DNA of 64,000 nt from JAFGBI01 sp964454025 (GTDB taxonomy: Bacteria; Myxococcota_A; Polyangia; Polyangiales; Polyangiaceae): NCBI GenBank assembly GCA_964454025.1, contig CAYVRP010000015.1, positions 35,449-99,448 on the forward strand, in the 5' to 3' direction. How positions within the stretch are numbered: the first letter of the stretch is position 1; each line of letters starts with the position of its first letter. Under the pieces are notes generated by a model. It was not told the origin of the DNA and searched no databases. It was given only the letters and a program-made list of their open reading frames with translations. Shown in pieces: positions 7,878 through 15,991 of this stretch. The translations under genes were made by a program, and so were the position numbers.

Positions 7878-9296
7878 GTGCAACAAAGATCGACGGCTCC
7901 AGCGCTCGGCCTGGCGCTCCTGACGCTGCTTCCCCTCGCGGTGGGGTGTCGCGCCGCGGTGGCGAGCCGGGAGTCGGCCTGGCCTCCGCTCGCCAAGAAA
8001 TGGTTCGAACGCGCCGCCGCCAGCTACCACGTCGCGGACATCGAGGACGCCGAGACGGCCATCGAGAACGCGCTGCGCCTGACCCCCGAGCAGCCCGAGG
8101 TCCGGCTCCTGGCCGGGCAGATCGCGCTCGCGCGCCTGGAGTTCGACCGCGCGCTCGAGCTCGTCGAGGGGCTCGCGAGCCGCGAGGCCCATGCCGTGCG
8201 AGGGCGCGCGCTCTGGTACGCCGGGGACGTCGAGCGTGCAGCGGACGACCTGGACGCGCTCCTCGGCGATCCGGACGTCCGCGACCCCTGGGCGAGCGAG
8301 GTCGCGAAGCTCGCTCGCCTCGGCGGCGGCCGCCAGCCGTTCGCGATGTCGGGCGGGCTGCTCGCCGTAGCGGAGATGCCGCCGACCGGCCGTGCTTCCC
8401 TGGTCGTGCCCGTGGAGGTGAACGGCGAGCCCGCGCTCGGCCTGATCGCGACGCAGGTTTCGGAGGCGGTGCTCGACGCCAGCAACGGGGCCGAGCCGTC
8501 CTGGATCTCACTCCGCTTCGGGGACCGCGTCGAGGTGCGCGATGTCCCGGCCATGGCCAAGGATCTCTCCGGACTGTCGCGGCAGGTCGGCGCCCCCGTG
8601 CGCGTCCTGCTCGGGATGCACCTGCTCCGGCACCTGAACTTCACGTTCGACCTGCCCGGACAGCAGTTCGTCGTACGGACCTTCGAGCCCCCACCTCCCC
8701 CGCAGGCAACCACGGTCAAGGTCGACTACCTGCGTGGTGGGGGGATGCTCGTGCGGAGCGCCCTCGGCGCCGCCGCTGGGGCGAAGGTCGCGTCCCTGCT
8801 CGTGGACACGGGCATGACCTACCCGCTGGCCCTCGACGACGCCGGCTGGAAGAAGGCGGGGGTCGCCCCCGCGGAGCTCCGCCCGCTGACCGGGACCACC
8901 GACCTCCAGCAGGGGATAGTGCCGCTGCTGCAGCTCGGCGCCTTCGAGATCCCCGAGGTGCCCGGCGTGCGAGGCAAGTTCGTCGCGCCCCTCGAGGAGA
9001 CGTTCGGCGTCGACCTCGATGGGATCGGCGGCGCGGGGCTGCTCGCCCCCTTCCGCGTCACCCTGACCGCGGGCGGCCGCACCCTCTGGCTCGAGGACAC
9101 GCCGGCGGGACTCGCGGGGGAGCCGGCCGAAGAGGCCGGCGCCGACGCCGAGTCGCCTGCGCCCCTCGGCCTCGCCCCCCCGCCGGCCGGCTCTGCCGCC
9201 GCGCCGGTCGCGCCCGCCGCGCCGCCGGCCTTGCGCCCGCCGGCGGTCACGCCCGTCGCGCCGGCGGGCGCGAGCCCTGCACCCTCAGGACCATGA
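7878..9296 (+). CDS. lipoprotein with TPR-like region and two retropepsin-like domains
   Basis: A 472-aa protein starting at GTG 7878: signal peptide with lipobox LAVGC, a helical TPR-like section (about 35-130), then two domains of the retropepsin-like aspartyl protease fold. The second has an intact LLVDTG motif (about residues 310-315) with a hydrophobic follow-up; in the first the matching place reads LIATQ, so it lacks the aspartate. Retropepsins work as pairs of DTG lobes, so one active and one dead lobe would be unusual and the protein may be a scaffold. The tail of about 60 residues is proline/alanine-rich. Its stop overlaps coaD by ATGA. Confidence 0.78.
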   Translation: MQQRSTAPALGLALLTLLPLAVGCRAAVASRESAWPPLAKKWFERAAASYHVADIEDAETAIENALRLTPEQPEVRLLAGQIALARLEFDRALELVEGLASREAHAVRGRALWYAGDVERAADDLDALLGDPDVRDPWASEVAKLARLGGGRQPFAMSGGLLAVAEMPPTGRASLVVPVEVNGEPALGLIATQVSEAVLDASNGAEPSWISLRFGDRVEVRDVPAMAKDLSGLSRQVGAPVRVLLGMHLLRHLNFTFDLPGQQFVVRTFEPPPPPQATTVKVDYLRGGGMLVRSALGAAAGAKVASLLVDTGMTYPLALDDAGWKKAGVAPAELRPLTGTTDLQQGIVPLLQLGAFEIPEVPGVRGKFVAPLEETFGVDLDGIGGAGLLAPFRVTLTAGGRTLWLEDTPAGLAGEPAEEAGADAESPAPLGLAPPPAGSAAAPVAPAAPPALRPPAVTPVAPAGASPAPSGP

Positions 9297-9781
9297 TCGC
9301 GCTCTACGCCGGCAGCTTCGATCCGCCCACCTACGGACACCTCGACCTCGTCGAGCGGGCGGCGCGCCTGTTCCCGAAGGTGATCGTCGCCGTCGGACGG
9401 AACCTCGCCAAGCATGCGCTGTTCTCCGTAGAGGAGCGCCTGGCCCTCTTGCGCGCGACCTGCGAGGCGCTCCCCAACGTGGAGGTGGCCACCTTCGAAG
9501 GGCTCCTCATCGACTACGTGAAGCGGGTCGGCGCCCGGGTCATCGTGCGGGGCCTCCGGGTGGGCACCGACTTCGAGTACGAGCTCCAGATCGCCCACGC
9601 CAACGCCGATCTGCGACCGGAGATCGACACCGTCTTCCTGCCCACCCGCACCAATTACGGCTTCATCTCCGCCTCGCTGGTGCGCGAGATCGCGGCCAAC
9701 GGCGGCGATCCGTCGCGCTACGCGCCGCCGGCGGTGTGCGCCGCGCTCGCGCGCAAATACGCCCCGTTGCGGGCGCGGTGA
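9293..9781 (+). CDS. coaD: phosphopantetheine adenylyltransferase
   Basis: Transfers AMP from ATP to 4'-phosphopantetheine, the penultimate step of coenzyme A synthesis. The 162-aa product has the usual length, the nucleotidyltransferase motif GSFDPPTYGH at 7-16, and the C-terminal motif ISASLVRE at 125-132 (the family usually has ISSTxVR, so this is a mild variant). The RGLRVGTDFEYE segment that binds substrate is present. The ATG overlaps the stop of the upstream lipoprotein gene, hence coupling, although no functional link is obvious. Confidence 0.96.
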   Translation: MIALYAGSFDPPTYGHLDLVERAARLFPKVIVAVGRNLAKHALFSVEERLALLRATCEALPNVEVATFEGLLIDYVKRVGARVIVRGLRVGTDFEYELQIAHANADLRPEIDTVFLPTRTNYGFISASLVREIAANGGDPSRYAPPAVCAALARKYAPLRAR

Positions 9782-9868
9782 TCGAGGGGCCGCGGGGACC
9801 GCCGGGGTCGTCACGCCGCTTCGGGCGAGCCCGTGGCGCGGCTCCGCCCTCGCCTCGCGGCGGGTGCG

Positions 9869-10819
9869 TCAGTGCACGACCCAGGGGGACGGCATGAACA
9901 GGACCAGGAAGCAGCCCAGCGTGGCCCACCCGACGAGGCGCCGCCCCGGGCCGAGCGGCGCTTCGTCACCCGCCTCCGGGTGGTCGAACCCCCCGCTCTG
10001 CCACAGGCCGAGCAACAGCAGCTGGAGCAGCACCCACGGCAGCGCTGCGCTCACCACCGTCGCGACGGGGCTCGTCCCAGCGGACACCCCCGTCCCGCGC
10101 GCTGCCGCCCCGAAGGCGACCACGTTGTACGCGGCGAGCACGCTCGGCAAGAAGGCGAGCCGGCGCGCCCCCGCTCCATGTCGCCGTCCCAGGAGCGCGA
10201 AGGCCACGTGTCCGCCATCCAGGTGGCCCACCGGCAGCAGGTTGAGGAAGGTGACGAAGAGCCCGGCCCAGGCCGCGCCCAGCACCGGGTGCATGGTGAC
10301 GTCGTGGCCCGGGGGCAGGGGGCCGAGGACCACCCGCTTCGCCACCCAGTAGAGGATGCTCTGTCCCTCCTGCGCGTAGCCCGCCGGAGGCAGCGGCTCG
10401 ATCGGCGAGAGCGCGAGCCCCAGCACCAGCAGCGGCAAGGCCACCGCCAGCCCGGCGAGGGGGCCGGCGGCGCCGACGTCGAGGAGCGTTCGGCGAGACC
10501 GTGGACGGGCGTCGAGGAAGAGCACGGCTCCCAGGGTGCCGAACGGGTTCAGCCACGGCAGCGGCAGGAAGTAGGGCAGCGAGGGGCGCTCGCCGTGGCA
10601 GCGCGCGGCCACGTAGTGGCCAGCCTCGTGGGCGACCAGGATCGTCATCAGCGGCGCCGCGAGCTGCCACCCGCTCCCCCAGACCTCATGACCCACCCAC
10701 GCGACGCTGGCCGTGGTGGCGAGCAGCAGCGCCGCCGGGAGCCAACGCTCCCGGGGCCACGCGCGCCTCGCCGCCGCGGGGCCGGTGCCCGCTCCGGGTT
10801 CGGGCGTCAGCTCACTCAC
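9869..10819 (-). CDS. site-2 protease family (M50) membrane metalloprotease
   Basis: A 316-aa polytopic membrane protein with the zinc motif HEAGH at 64-68 inside a membrane segment and the second-half motif LDGGH at 200-204, whose aspartate completes the zinc site. The spacing and the LPLPWLNPFGTLGAV loop resemble the EGY1-like, PDZ-less group of S2P enzymes, which cleave membrane-embedded regulators or signal remnants. About seven hydrophobic segments are visible. The start ATG overlaps the stop of the FliH/SctL-like gene by ATGA. Substrate unknown. Confidence 0.88.
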   Translation of the reverse strand: MSELTPEPGAGTGPAAARRAWPRERWLPAALLLATTASVAWVGHEVWGSGWQLAAPLMTILVAHEAGHYVAARCHGERPSLPYFLPLPWLNPFGTLGAVLFLDARPRSRRTLLDVGAAGPLAGLAVALPLLVLGLALSPIEPLPPAGYAQEGQSILYWVAKRVVLGPLPPGHDVTMHPVLGAAWAGLFVTFLNLLPVGHLDGGHVAFALLGRRHGAGARRLAFLPSVLAAYNVVAFGAAARGTGVSAGTSPVATVVSAALPWVLLQLLLLGLWQSGGFDHPEAGDEAPLGPGRRLVGWATLGCFLVLFMPSPWVVH

Positions 10820-11475
10820 GGCGCGAGCGACTCCCGCAGGTGCCGGGTCAGCGTGCCCAGCTCTTCGCCGAGCGAGGCGTCGACCTCGCCCAGCTCGGTG
10901 CGGATGCGGAGCGAGCCCGGAGTCAGCGCCGGATCACCGGTGACGACGACGGCGCGCCCCGACGGATCGAGCTCGGCGATCGCGCCCGCCAGGATCGCCG
11001 CGTCCGCGGGACACGCGACGACGACGGCCTGCCGCGCCCCGGAGGCCTCCCGCAGCGCCTGCCGCGCGAGCGCGACGACCCGACCGGGATCCAGGGCGAG
11101 GGCCTCGCCGAGCAGGCGTTCGGCGAGCGCCCGCGCGAGCGCGATGAGACGCTCCAGCGCCGCCTCGTCCTGGCGCTCCTCCCGTATCCGCAAGGCGAGC
11201 TGGCGTGCCGCGAGCTCCGCCACCGCCGTGGCGCGCGCCGCCGCGGCCGCCCGCGTTGCGACCTCCGCCGCGTCAGCCTCGGCCGCCGCGCGGATCCTCG
11301 CCGCCTCGACCTGGGCGTCGGCGAGGATCGTGGCGGCGCGGCTGGACGCCTCCACCAGCTCGCGGGGCAGGCGAGCTCCGCGCGGCCGCCGAGGCGCGGC
11401 CGCGAGCCCGCCGCGGATGGCGTCGCCAGCGTGCGGGCCCGGGAGACGCCGCCCACGCGCGAGACTCACCGCCAC
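10816..11475 (-). CDS. FliH/SctL-like secretion-ATPase stator protein
   Basis: A 219-aa protein with a long alanine/arginine/glutamate-rich coiled-coil N-terminal half and a C-terminal globular part typical of the FliH/YscL/SctL and V-ATPase E-subunit group: a helical ALERLIALARALAERLL segment, the strand AVVVACPADAAIL, and the family-like ending DPALTPGSLRIRTELGEVD. Such proteins bind the flagellar or type III secretion ATPase and act as its stator. No ATPase, export apparatus or flagellar gene is nearby, so the partner must be elsewhere or the protein has a new role. It overlaps the small gene upstream by 10 nt and the S2P gene downstream by 4 nt. Confidence 0.7.
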   Translation of the reverse strand: MAVSLARGRRLPGPHAGDAIRGGLAAAPRRPRGARLPRELVEASSRAATILADAQVEAARIRAAAEADAAEVATRAAAAARATAVAELAARQLALRIREERQDEAALERLIALARALAERLLGEALALDPGRVVALARQALREASGARQAVVVACPADAAILAGAIAELDPSGRAVVVTGDPALTPGSLRIRTELGEVDASLGEELGTLTRHLRESLAP

Positions 11476-11714
11476 CTCCTCGCCTCGACCGCGCGTCCGA
11501 GGTCGAGGAGCAGGCTCGCGAGCGCGCGAGCGCGCTGCTCGCGCGCGGGGTGACTCAGCGCCGCCACTGCCTGCTCGACGGCGAGCGTCGCCGGCTCGCC
11601 CGCGGGGAGCAGGTCGTCACCCCGGGCGCCGAGCAGCGCCCGCGCCGCCACCCTGCCCAGGGCGCGCTCGACGGACCGAGGCGCGGTGCCCCGCACCGAC
11701 GCGACCATGGCCAC
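11466..11714 (-). CDS. small unknown protein coupled to FliH/SctL-like gene
   Basis: An 82-aa product located 3 nt after purC and overlapping the start of the FliH/SctL-like gene by 10 nt. It is mostly helical (EQAVAALSHPAREQRARAL, then ALASLLLDLGRAVEARRW) with no signal peptide or cysteine. The packing between two real genes supports translation; the function is unknown. By position it could be a partner of the stator-like protein. Confidence 0.6.
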   Translation of the reverse strand: MAMVASVRGTAPRSVERALGRVAARALLGARGDDLLPAGEPATLAVEQAVAALSHPAREQRARALASLLLDLGRAVEARRWR

Positions 11715-11717
11715 CGC

Positions 11718-12689
11718 TCAATCGAGGCCGAGGTTGCGCCGGATACGGGCCAACGGATCCTCGAGGTTCGGCCGGAAGGGCTCGCCCGTGATCCGCTCGA
11801 CCGCCTCGACGTAGCGTCGGATCGCCTCGACCTTCACCCCGTCAGGGATGTCGGGCAGCGGCCCGTCGCCGCGGAAACCTTGCGCCACCAGGTAGCGCCG
11901 CACGTACTCCTTGTCGAAGCTCTCGGGGTCCTCGCCGGCCGCGAAGCGATCGGCGTAGCTGTCGGCGAACCAGAAGCGCGACGAGTCCGGCGTGTGGATC
12001 TCGTCGATGACCACGACGCTGCCGTCCGGTGTCTTGCCGAACTCGTACTTGGTGTCCACGAGGATGAGCCCGCGCTCCGCGCAGAGCGCCTGACCCCGCC
12101 GGAAGAGGGCCATCGCCATCTCCGCGGCCGCGTCGAACTCGGCCGCAGGCATCCCCGTCCGGGCGAGGATCTCCTCCCGGGACGCCGAGACGTCGTGCTC
12201 GCCGTGCCCGGCCTTGGTGCTCGGGGTCAGGATGGGGGCCTCGAGGCGCTGGTTCTTGCGCATCCCGTCCGGGAGCGTGTGACCACAGAAGCTGCGCGAG
12301 CCCCGCTGGTAGTGGACCCAAATGCTGGTCGACGTGGTGCCGGTGATGTAGGCGCGCACCACCATCTCCACTGGGAGCGGCACGCACTCACGAGCATGCA
12401 GGACGTTGGGGTCGGGCACGTCGAGCACGTGGTTGGGGGCGACGTCGCGGGTCTTCTCGAACCACCAAGCGGCCGCGAAGTTCAGGAGTTGACCCTTGAG
12501 CGGCAACGTGCCGAGCACGCGATCGAAGGCGCTGATCCGGTCGGTCGTCACCAGGTAGCGCGTGGCGTCGGGCGCGACGTAACTGTCGCGGACCTTCCCC
12601 ACGTATTTCCGCCCGAGCTCGGGCAGGTTCGTCTCGGCGAGCGGGTGCCGGAGCGCGTGCAGGATGGCCTGCTCGTTGATGGTGCTCAT
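11718..12689 (-). CDS. purC: SAICAR synthase (purine biosynthesis)
   Basis: Phosphoribosylaminoimidazole-succinocarboxamide synthase joins aspartate to CAIR using ATP. The 323-aa length fits the longer, yeast-like form. Clear family segments are LGRKYVGKVRDSY (nucleotide loop), VTTDRISAFDRVL, AYITGTTSTSIW, LVDTKYEFG and DEIHTPDSSRFW. It is the first gene of a leftward unit with the small protein, the FliH/SctL-like gene and the S2P gene, all overlapping or within 3 nt, although they have no obvious tie to purine synthesis. Confidence 0.97.
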   Translation of the reverse strand: MSTINEQAILHALRHPLAETNLPELGRKYVGKVRDSYVAPDATRYLVTTDRISAFDRVLGTLPLKGQLLNFAAAWWFEKTRDVAPNHVLDVPDPNVLHARECVPLPVEMVVRAYITGTTSTSIWVHYQRGSRSFCGHTLPDGMRKNQRLEAPILTPSTKAGHGEHDVSASREEILARTGMPAAEFDAAAEMAMALFRRGQALCAERGLILVDTKYEFGKTPDGSVVVIDEIHTPDSSRFWFADSYADRFAAGEDPESFDKEYVRRYLVAQGFRGDGPLPDIPDGVKVEAIRRYVEAVERITGEPFRPNLEDPLARIRRNLGLD

Positions 12690-12735
12690 GGGCGACGGAA
12701 CCTAGCACGGTCACCTCACCCCGGAAGCCCGGGGC

Positions 12736-13797
12736 CTACCGGCGCGCCGCGGGCTTGCGCAGACCCAGCTCGGTCGCCGACGCCCAGAACTGCCCCTGGT
12801 CTGGGGGCGCGACGTGCAGGCTGTGCGGCAGGACGCTGGCCCAACCGGCGACCACGTCGAGGACGTAAGTCCTCGTATTTGGCTCGATGGCGCCGATCAC
12901 CGGCGCGCTCTCCGCGGCCCCGGACCGGAGCGCAACCTCCTTCCGCGTCACGATCTCGCGGGGGATGTCGTCCATGCGGAGCTGCGGCGTACCTGGCTGG
13001 CGTTGGGGCGGCGTCGCGGTGTCCCGAGTCTCTCCCGGGGGGAGCGCGCGGAGGTGCCGCTCCTTCGCCCAGGCGTCGATGACGATACCCCCGTGGTACT
13101 CGACGTGGACGAACCCGTCCTGTGACTCACGGCTCCACAGCAGCGTGCCGTTGGCGAAGCTGAGGACCGTTACCAGCGCCCGGTCCGGGCCCGGCTGGTC
13201 GTATAGCTCCATCTGGTCGGCGGCCACGACGTAGCCTCGGGCGTCGCCGGGGACGTCCCAACCCGCCGGGGTGCCCGACGCGAGCGACAGCGCCGCGCAG
13301 GAGGTGGTCGTGCGAAAGTTCTGTCGGAACGGGTCGGGCAGGCGAAGCGCGACCTCGAGCCGGTCCCCCTGCGATCCCACCGCCCGGACCTCCCGCCGAT
13401 CCCCGATCCAGAGGTGCCCCGGCACTATCGGAAGGGGCTGGTTGGTGAAGAGCGGGATACGGTCGGCCTGTGCATAGCCGACGAGCCGGAAGCTCCCGGT
13501 GCCGGTGCCCGTGGCGATTCGCGCCCGTCCGAGGGTGCCCGACGGAGGAAATGCGCTTACGCGGAGCGCGGTCTGTCCCCCCGTGAAGCGACCGATGACC
13601 TTCCCTCTGGCCGGAAGGTCCTCGATGAAGAGATCGGGGGGCAAGGTCGCCGTACCCTCGAAGGCGCAGGCGGCACCCGCGCCGGATCCGGGCGCCACCG
13701 TGGGCGTCTCCGCGCGGATATCCCCTGGCTGTCCCGCGATCACCGCGGCGACCAGGAGGGACGCGCCCGCTCGCAACATGCGCAAAGCCTCGTTCAT
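12736..13797 (-). CDS. secreted protein with SH3-like domains
   Basis: A 353-aa protein with a signal peptide (LRAGASLLVAAVIAGQP followed by an A-rich cleavage region). The mature part looks like several small beta-barrel domains of the bacterial SH3 type; the last is clearest (EVALRSGAAESAPVIGAIEP... WASVLPHSLHVAPP), like SH3b repeats that bind cell wall or partner proteins. Two cysteines are in the N-terminal half. No catalytic motif. It lies 46 nt upstream of purC on the same strand but is probably only loosely linked. Function unknown. Confidence 0.7.
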   Translation of the reverse strand: MNEALRMLRAGASLLVAAVIAGQPGDIRAETPTVAPGSGAGAACAFEGTATLPPDLFIEDLPARGKVIGRFTGGQTALRVSAFPPSGTLGRARIATGTGTGSFRLVGYAQADRIPLFTNQPLPIVPGHLWIGDRREVRAVGSQGDRLEVALRLPDPFRQNFRTTTSCAALSLASGTPAGWDVPGDARGYVVAADQMELYDQPGPDRALVTVLSFANGTLLWSRESQDGFVHVEYHGGIVIDAWAKERHLRALPPGETRDTATPPQRQPGTPQLRMDDIPREIVTRKEVALRSGAAESAPVIGAIEPNTRTYVLDVVAGWASVLPHSLHVAPPDQGQFWASATELGLRKPAARR

Positions 13798-13872
13798 GCT
13801 ATCTCCTGCAATCCGAAGGGCTCCTCCGAGCTGCCGGGCTGAGGCCCGTTGGACGGCGCGGACCAGGGAACC

Positions 13873-14787
13873 ATGACAGCCTACCCACCGATCCCCGTCG
13901 TCTTCGCGACGCCGCGCAAGCTCCCGAACGCCCGGAGCGTGGCCGGCCGCGTCGCGGTCCTAGACATCGCCTTCGCGGGGGCCGGCAGCGCCGGGGGGTT
14001 CCAGAAGATCACGCTCGCCTTCATCGAGAAGCTCGGCCCGCGGCTCCGCGTCTGGGTGGACCACCACGATCACGCCGAGCACAACCGGTTTGTCGCCGAT
14101 CCCCGGTTCGTGCTGGCAACCAAGGCGCAGCATGGCGCCTGCCCCGAACTCATCGACGGCACCTTGGTGGAGCGGGTCGGTCCCATCGACACCATCGTCT
14201 GCCACTCGGACTTCGACGGGGTGGCGAGCGCGGCGAAGTGGATTCGCCGCGGCGAGGAGCCGTACCCCGGCTGCGACGCGGACGCCCGGGCCATCGACAC
14301 GCGGCTCGGCACCCCCACTCCGGTCGGGGACCGAATCGACCGCGCGCTGCGCGGCCGACCAGCCGACGTTGGCCTCCAAGGGATCATCGTCCGACACCTC
14401 GCGGAGGGGCTCGCGGACGCCGGGCTCTGGGCGCCCATAGATGCCGCGGCCGCCGAGCTCGTCCCCGTGGAGCGCGAAACCCGACGCGCGGCGGCCGCCT
14501 ACCGGCGCTTCGCTCCCGGCGTCGCCATCGTCGATGTGAGCCAGGGATTCGGGCGGCTCGACAAGACCCTGTTGCTGCTGCTCGGTCAGGAGCGCGACCG
14601 GGTGAGCGTCGTCGTGGATCGGGATACGGTGAGCGTTGCGGCGCCCTTCGACAGCGGGCTGGACTTCCTGGCCCTGTTCGGCCTGCCGGGCGGAATGCCG
14701 ACGCGAGTCTCGGTGCCGCGGACACGGCTGGGCGAGGTGCTCACCGCCCTCGGCGTCGATCCCCGAGAAGCAGGCGGGCCCGACTGA
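13873..14787 (+). CDS. DHH-family-like phosphoesterase
   Basis: A 304-aa protein with two motifs of the DHH phosphoesterase superfamily: VDHHDHAE with DHH at 63-65, and HSDFDGVASAAKW with D113 and D115 at 111-123. In RecJ/NrnA enzymes the DxDG-type motif comes first and DHH later; here the order appears swapped, so either the family is a permuted branch or the assignment of one motif is wrong. No DHHA1 domain with a GGGH motif is seen at the C-terminus. The start at ATG 13873 is preferred over the upstream GTG 13849 because of GGGA just before it. Substrate unknown; oligonucleotides or cyclic dinucleotides would be typical. Confidence 0.65.
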   Translation: MTAYPPIPVVFATPRKLPNARSVAGRVAVLDIAFAGAGSAGGFQKITLAFIEKLGPRLRVWVDHHDHAEHNRFVADPRFVLATKAQHGACPELIDGTLVERVGPIDTIVCHSDFDGVASAAKWIRRGEEPYPGCDADARAIDTRLGTPTPVGDRIDRALRGRPADVGLQGIIVRHLAEGLADAGLWAPIDAAAAELVPVERETRRAAAAYRRFAPGVAIVDVSQGFGRLDKTLLLLLGQERDRVSVVVDRDTVSVAAPFDSGLDFLALFGLPGGMPTRVSVPRTRLGEVLTALGVDPREAGGPD

Positions 14788-15075
14788 CCGCCGGCCCTAT
14801 TCGGCGCGCGATCGAGTCGGAGACACCCCAGCCGTCGAAGCGACGACCGCGTAAGCCGCGCGGCGATGGATCCGCGAACCGCGGCGAGGCTCGGGGTCCC
14901 GGTCCAGCCAGGGGCAGGGCAAGGTTGCCCGCATCTCTCCGACTGTGGTATTCGGTCTTTCAAATCTGCAAAGGACGTCGCCAGGTTCTGGATCCTAAGT
15001 GGCTGAATCCGTGGCGCTGTTCGTAATGGAGCGGACAGCCGAGGAACATGCGGGGGACCTTCAAGCAGGGGGCAG
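14788..15075. other. intergenic region before the acetyltransferase gene
   Basis: This 288-bp gap has no recognisable gene. It is slightly less GC-rich near 14945-15010 and ends with AGGGGGCAG, the SD of the following gene. A promoter for that gene is expected here but no convincing -35/-10 pair was found. Confidence 0.4.
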
Positions 15076-15978
15076 ATGCACAGCACTACGACCAGCAGCC
15101 CGACCGGGGTGGCCGAGATCATTCACAGTCAGCAGGGGGTTTCCCTCTGCTTCGTCCCCAACCCCCGGCACCGGTCGATGCGGGTCATCGACTTCCGCTC
15201 CGGGGTCCACCCCGCCAAGAGCCTCGTCGTTGCGCGCGTCGCTCGCCAGCACGGAGTTGAGCGGGTGTTCACCCTCGTGGAGCGCGACGAGGTGTCCACC
15301 TGGACTCGGCTGGGCTTCGAGCGAGAGGGTACGATTCCAGGGTACTACAAGCGAAGCGACGCCTGGGTGCTCGGCACGACCGTCGACCGGTTGTGCCCAC
15401 CCGGCGTGGACGAGTCCGGGATGCGGCGCGCGCCCGTGGACGCGGACGGCGCCGTGGCCGAGCGCACCGTCCAGCAGGCGCGCAGGGATCCACGCGTTCA
15501 GTCTCTGCCCGGCGGTGCCTCGGTGCGGTTGCAGCCCGCCCGTGAGGCCGATCTGCGGCGAGCCGTCGCGGCCGCCGGCCGGGCCCGGCGAGCGCTCACC
15601 GGCTTCGAGCCGTTCGGACGCGACGTGACTCGAGAATTCCACCTGTGCACGGCGCGAGGGGGCTTCTCGCTCCTGCTCGGGGTGGAGCGCCAACGCTGCT
15701 TCGACAACGCCTTCCTGGAGCTGCTCGTGGCACCACGCACGGAGAAGGAAGCGGCCAGCACCTCCGTCGCGGTCGGGTTGCTCTGCGATGCCCTGCTCAA
15801 GGAGCAGGTCGCTTGCTGCTTCGCCCTGAGCCCCGCCGACGATCTCGACCTCGCCGTGGTCTACCTGGCGAACGGGTTCCGCAAGTCCGGTGTCCTGCGC
15901 GCCCACCTGCTCCGGCGGGACCACCGCGGGGACGCCCTGCTCTGGTCGCGGAAGCTGGCGACACCCGCCGACGGCTGA
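15076..15978 (+). CDS. AblB-like GNAT acetyltransferase
   Basis: A 300-aa protein resembling the putative beta-lysine N-acetyltransferase AblB: the N-terminal half has SMRVIDFRSGVHPAK, an alternating strand-helix unit and FEREGTIPGYYKRSDAW, the pattern of that family (GF..EG.I.GFF.G.DA). A second, weaker GNAT-like half follows. A strong SD (AGGGGG) precedes the ATG. In other organisms AblB works with lysine 2,3-aminomutase (AblA) to make the osmolyte N-acetyl-beta-lysine; no aminomutase gene is in this window, so another amine may be the substrate. Confidence 0.7.
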   Translation: MHSTTTSSPTGVAEIIHSQQGVSLCFVPNPRHRSMRVIDFRSGVHPAKSLVVARVARQHGVERVFTLVERDEVSTWTRLGFEREGTIPGYYKRSDAWVLGTTVDRLCPPGVDESGMRRAPVDADGAVAERTVQQARRDPRVQSLPGGASVRLQPAREADLRRAVAAAGRARRALTGFEPFGRDVTREFHLCTARGGFSLLLGVERQRCFDNAFLELLVAPRTEKEAASTSVAVGLLCDALLKEQVACCFALSPADDLDLAVVYLANGFRKSGVLRAHLLRRDHRGDALLWSRKLATPADG

Positions 15979-15991
15979 CACAATCGCCGCC

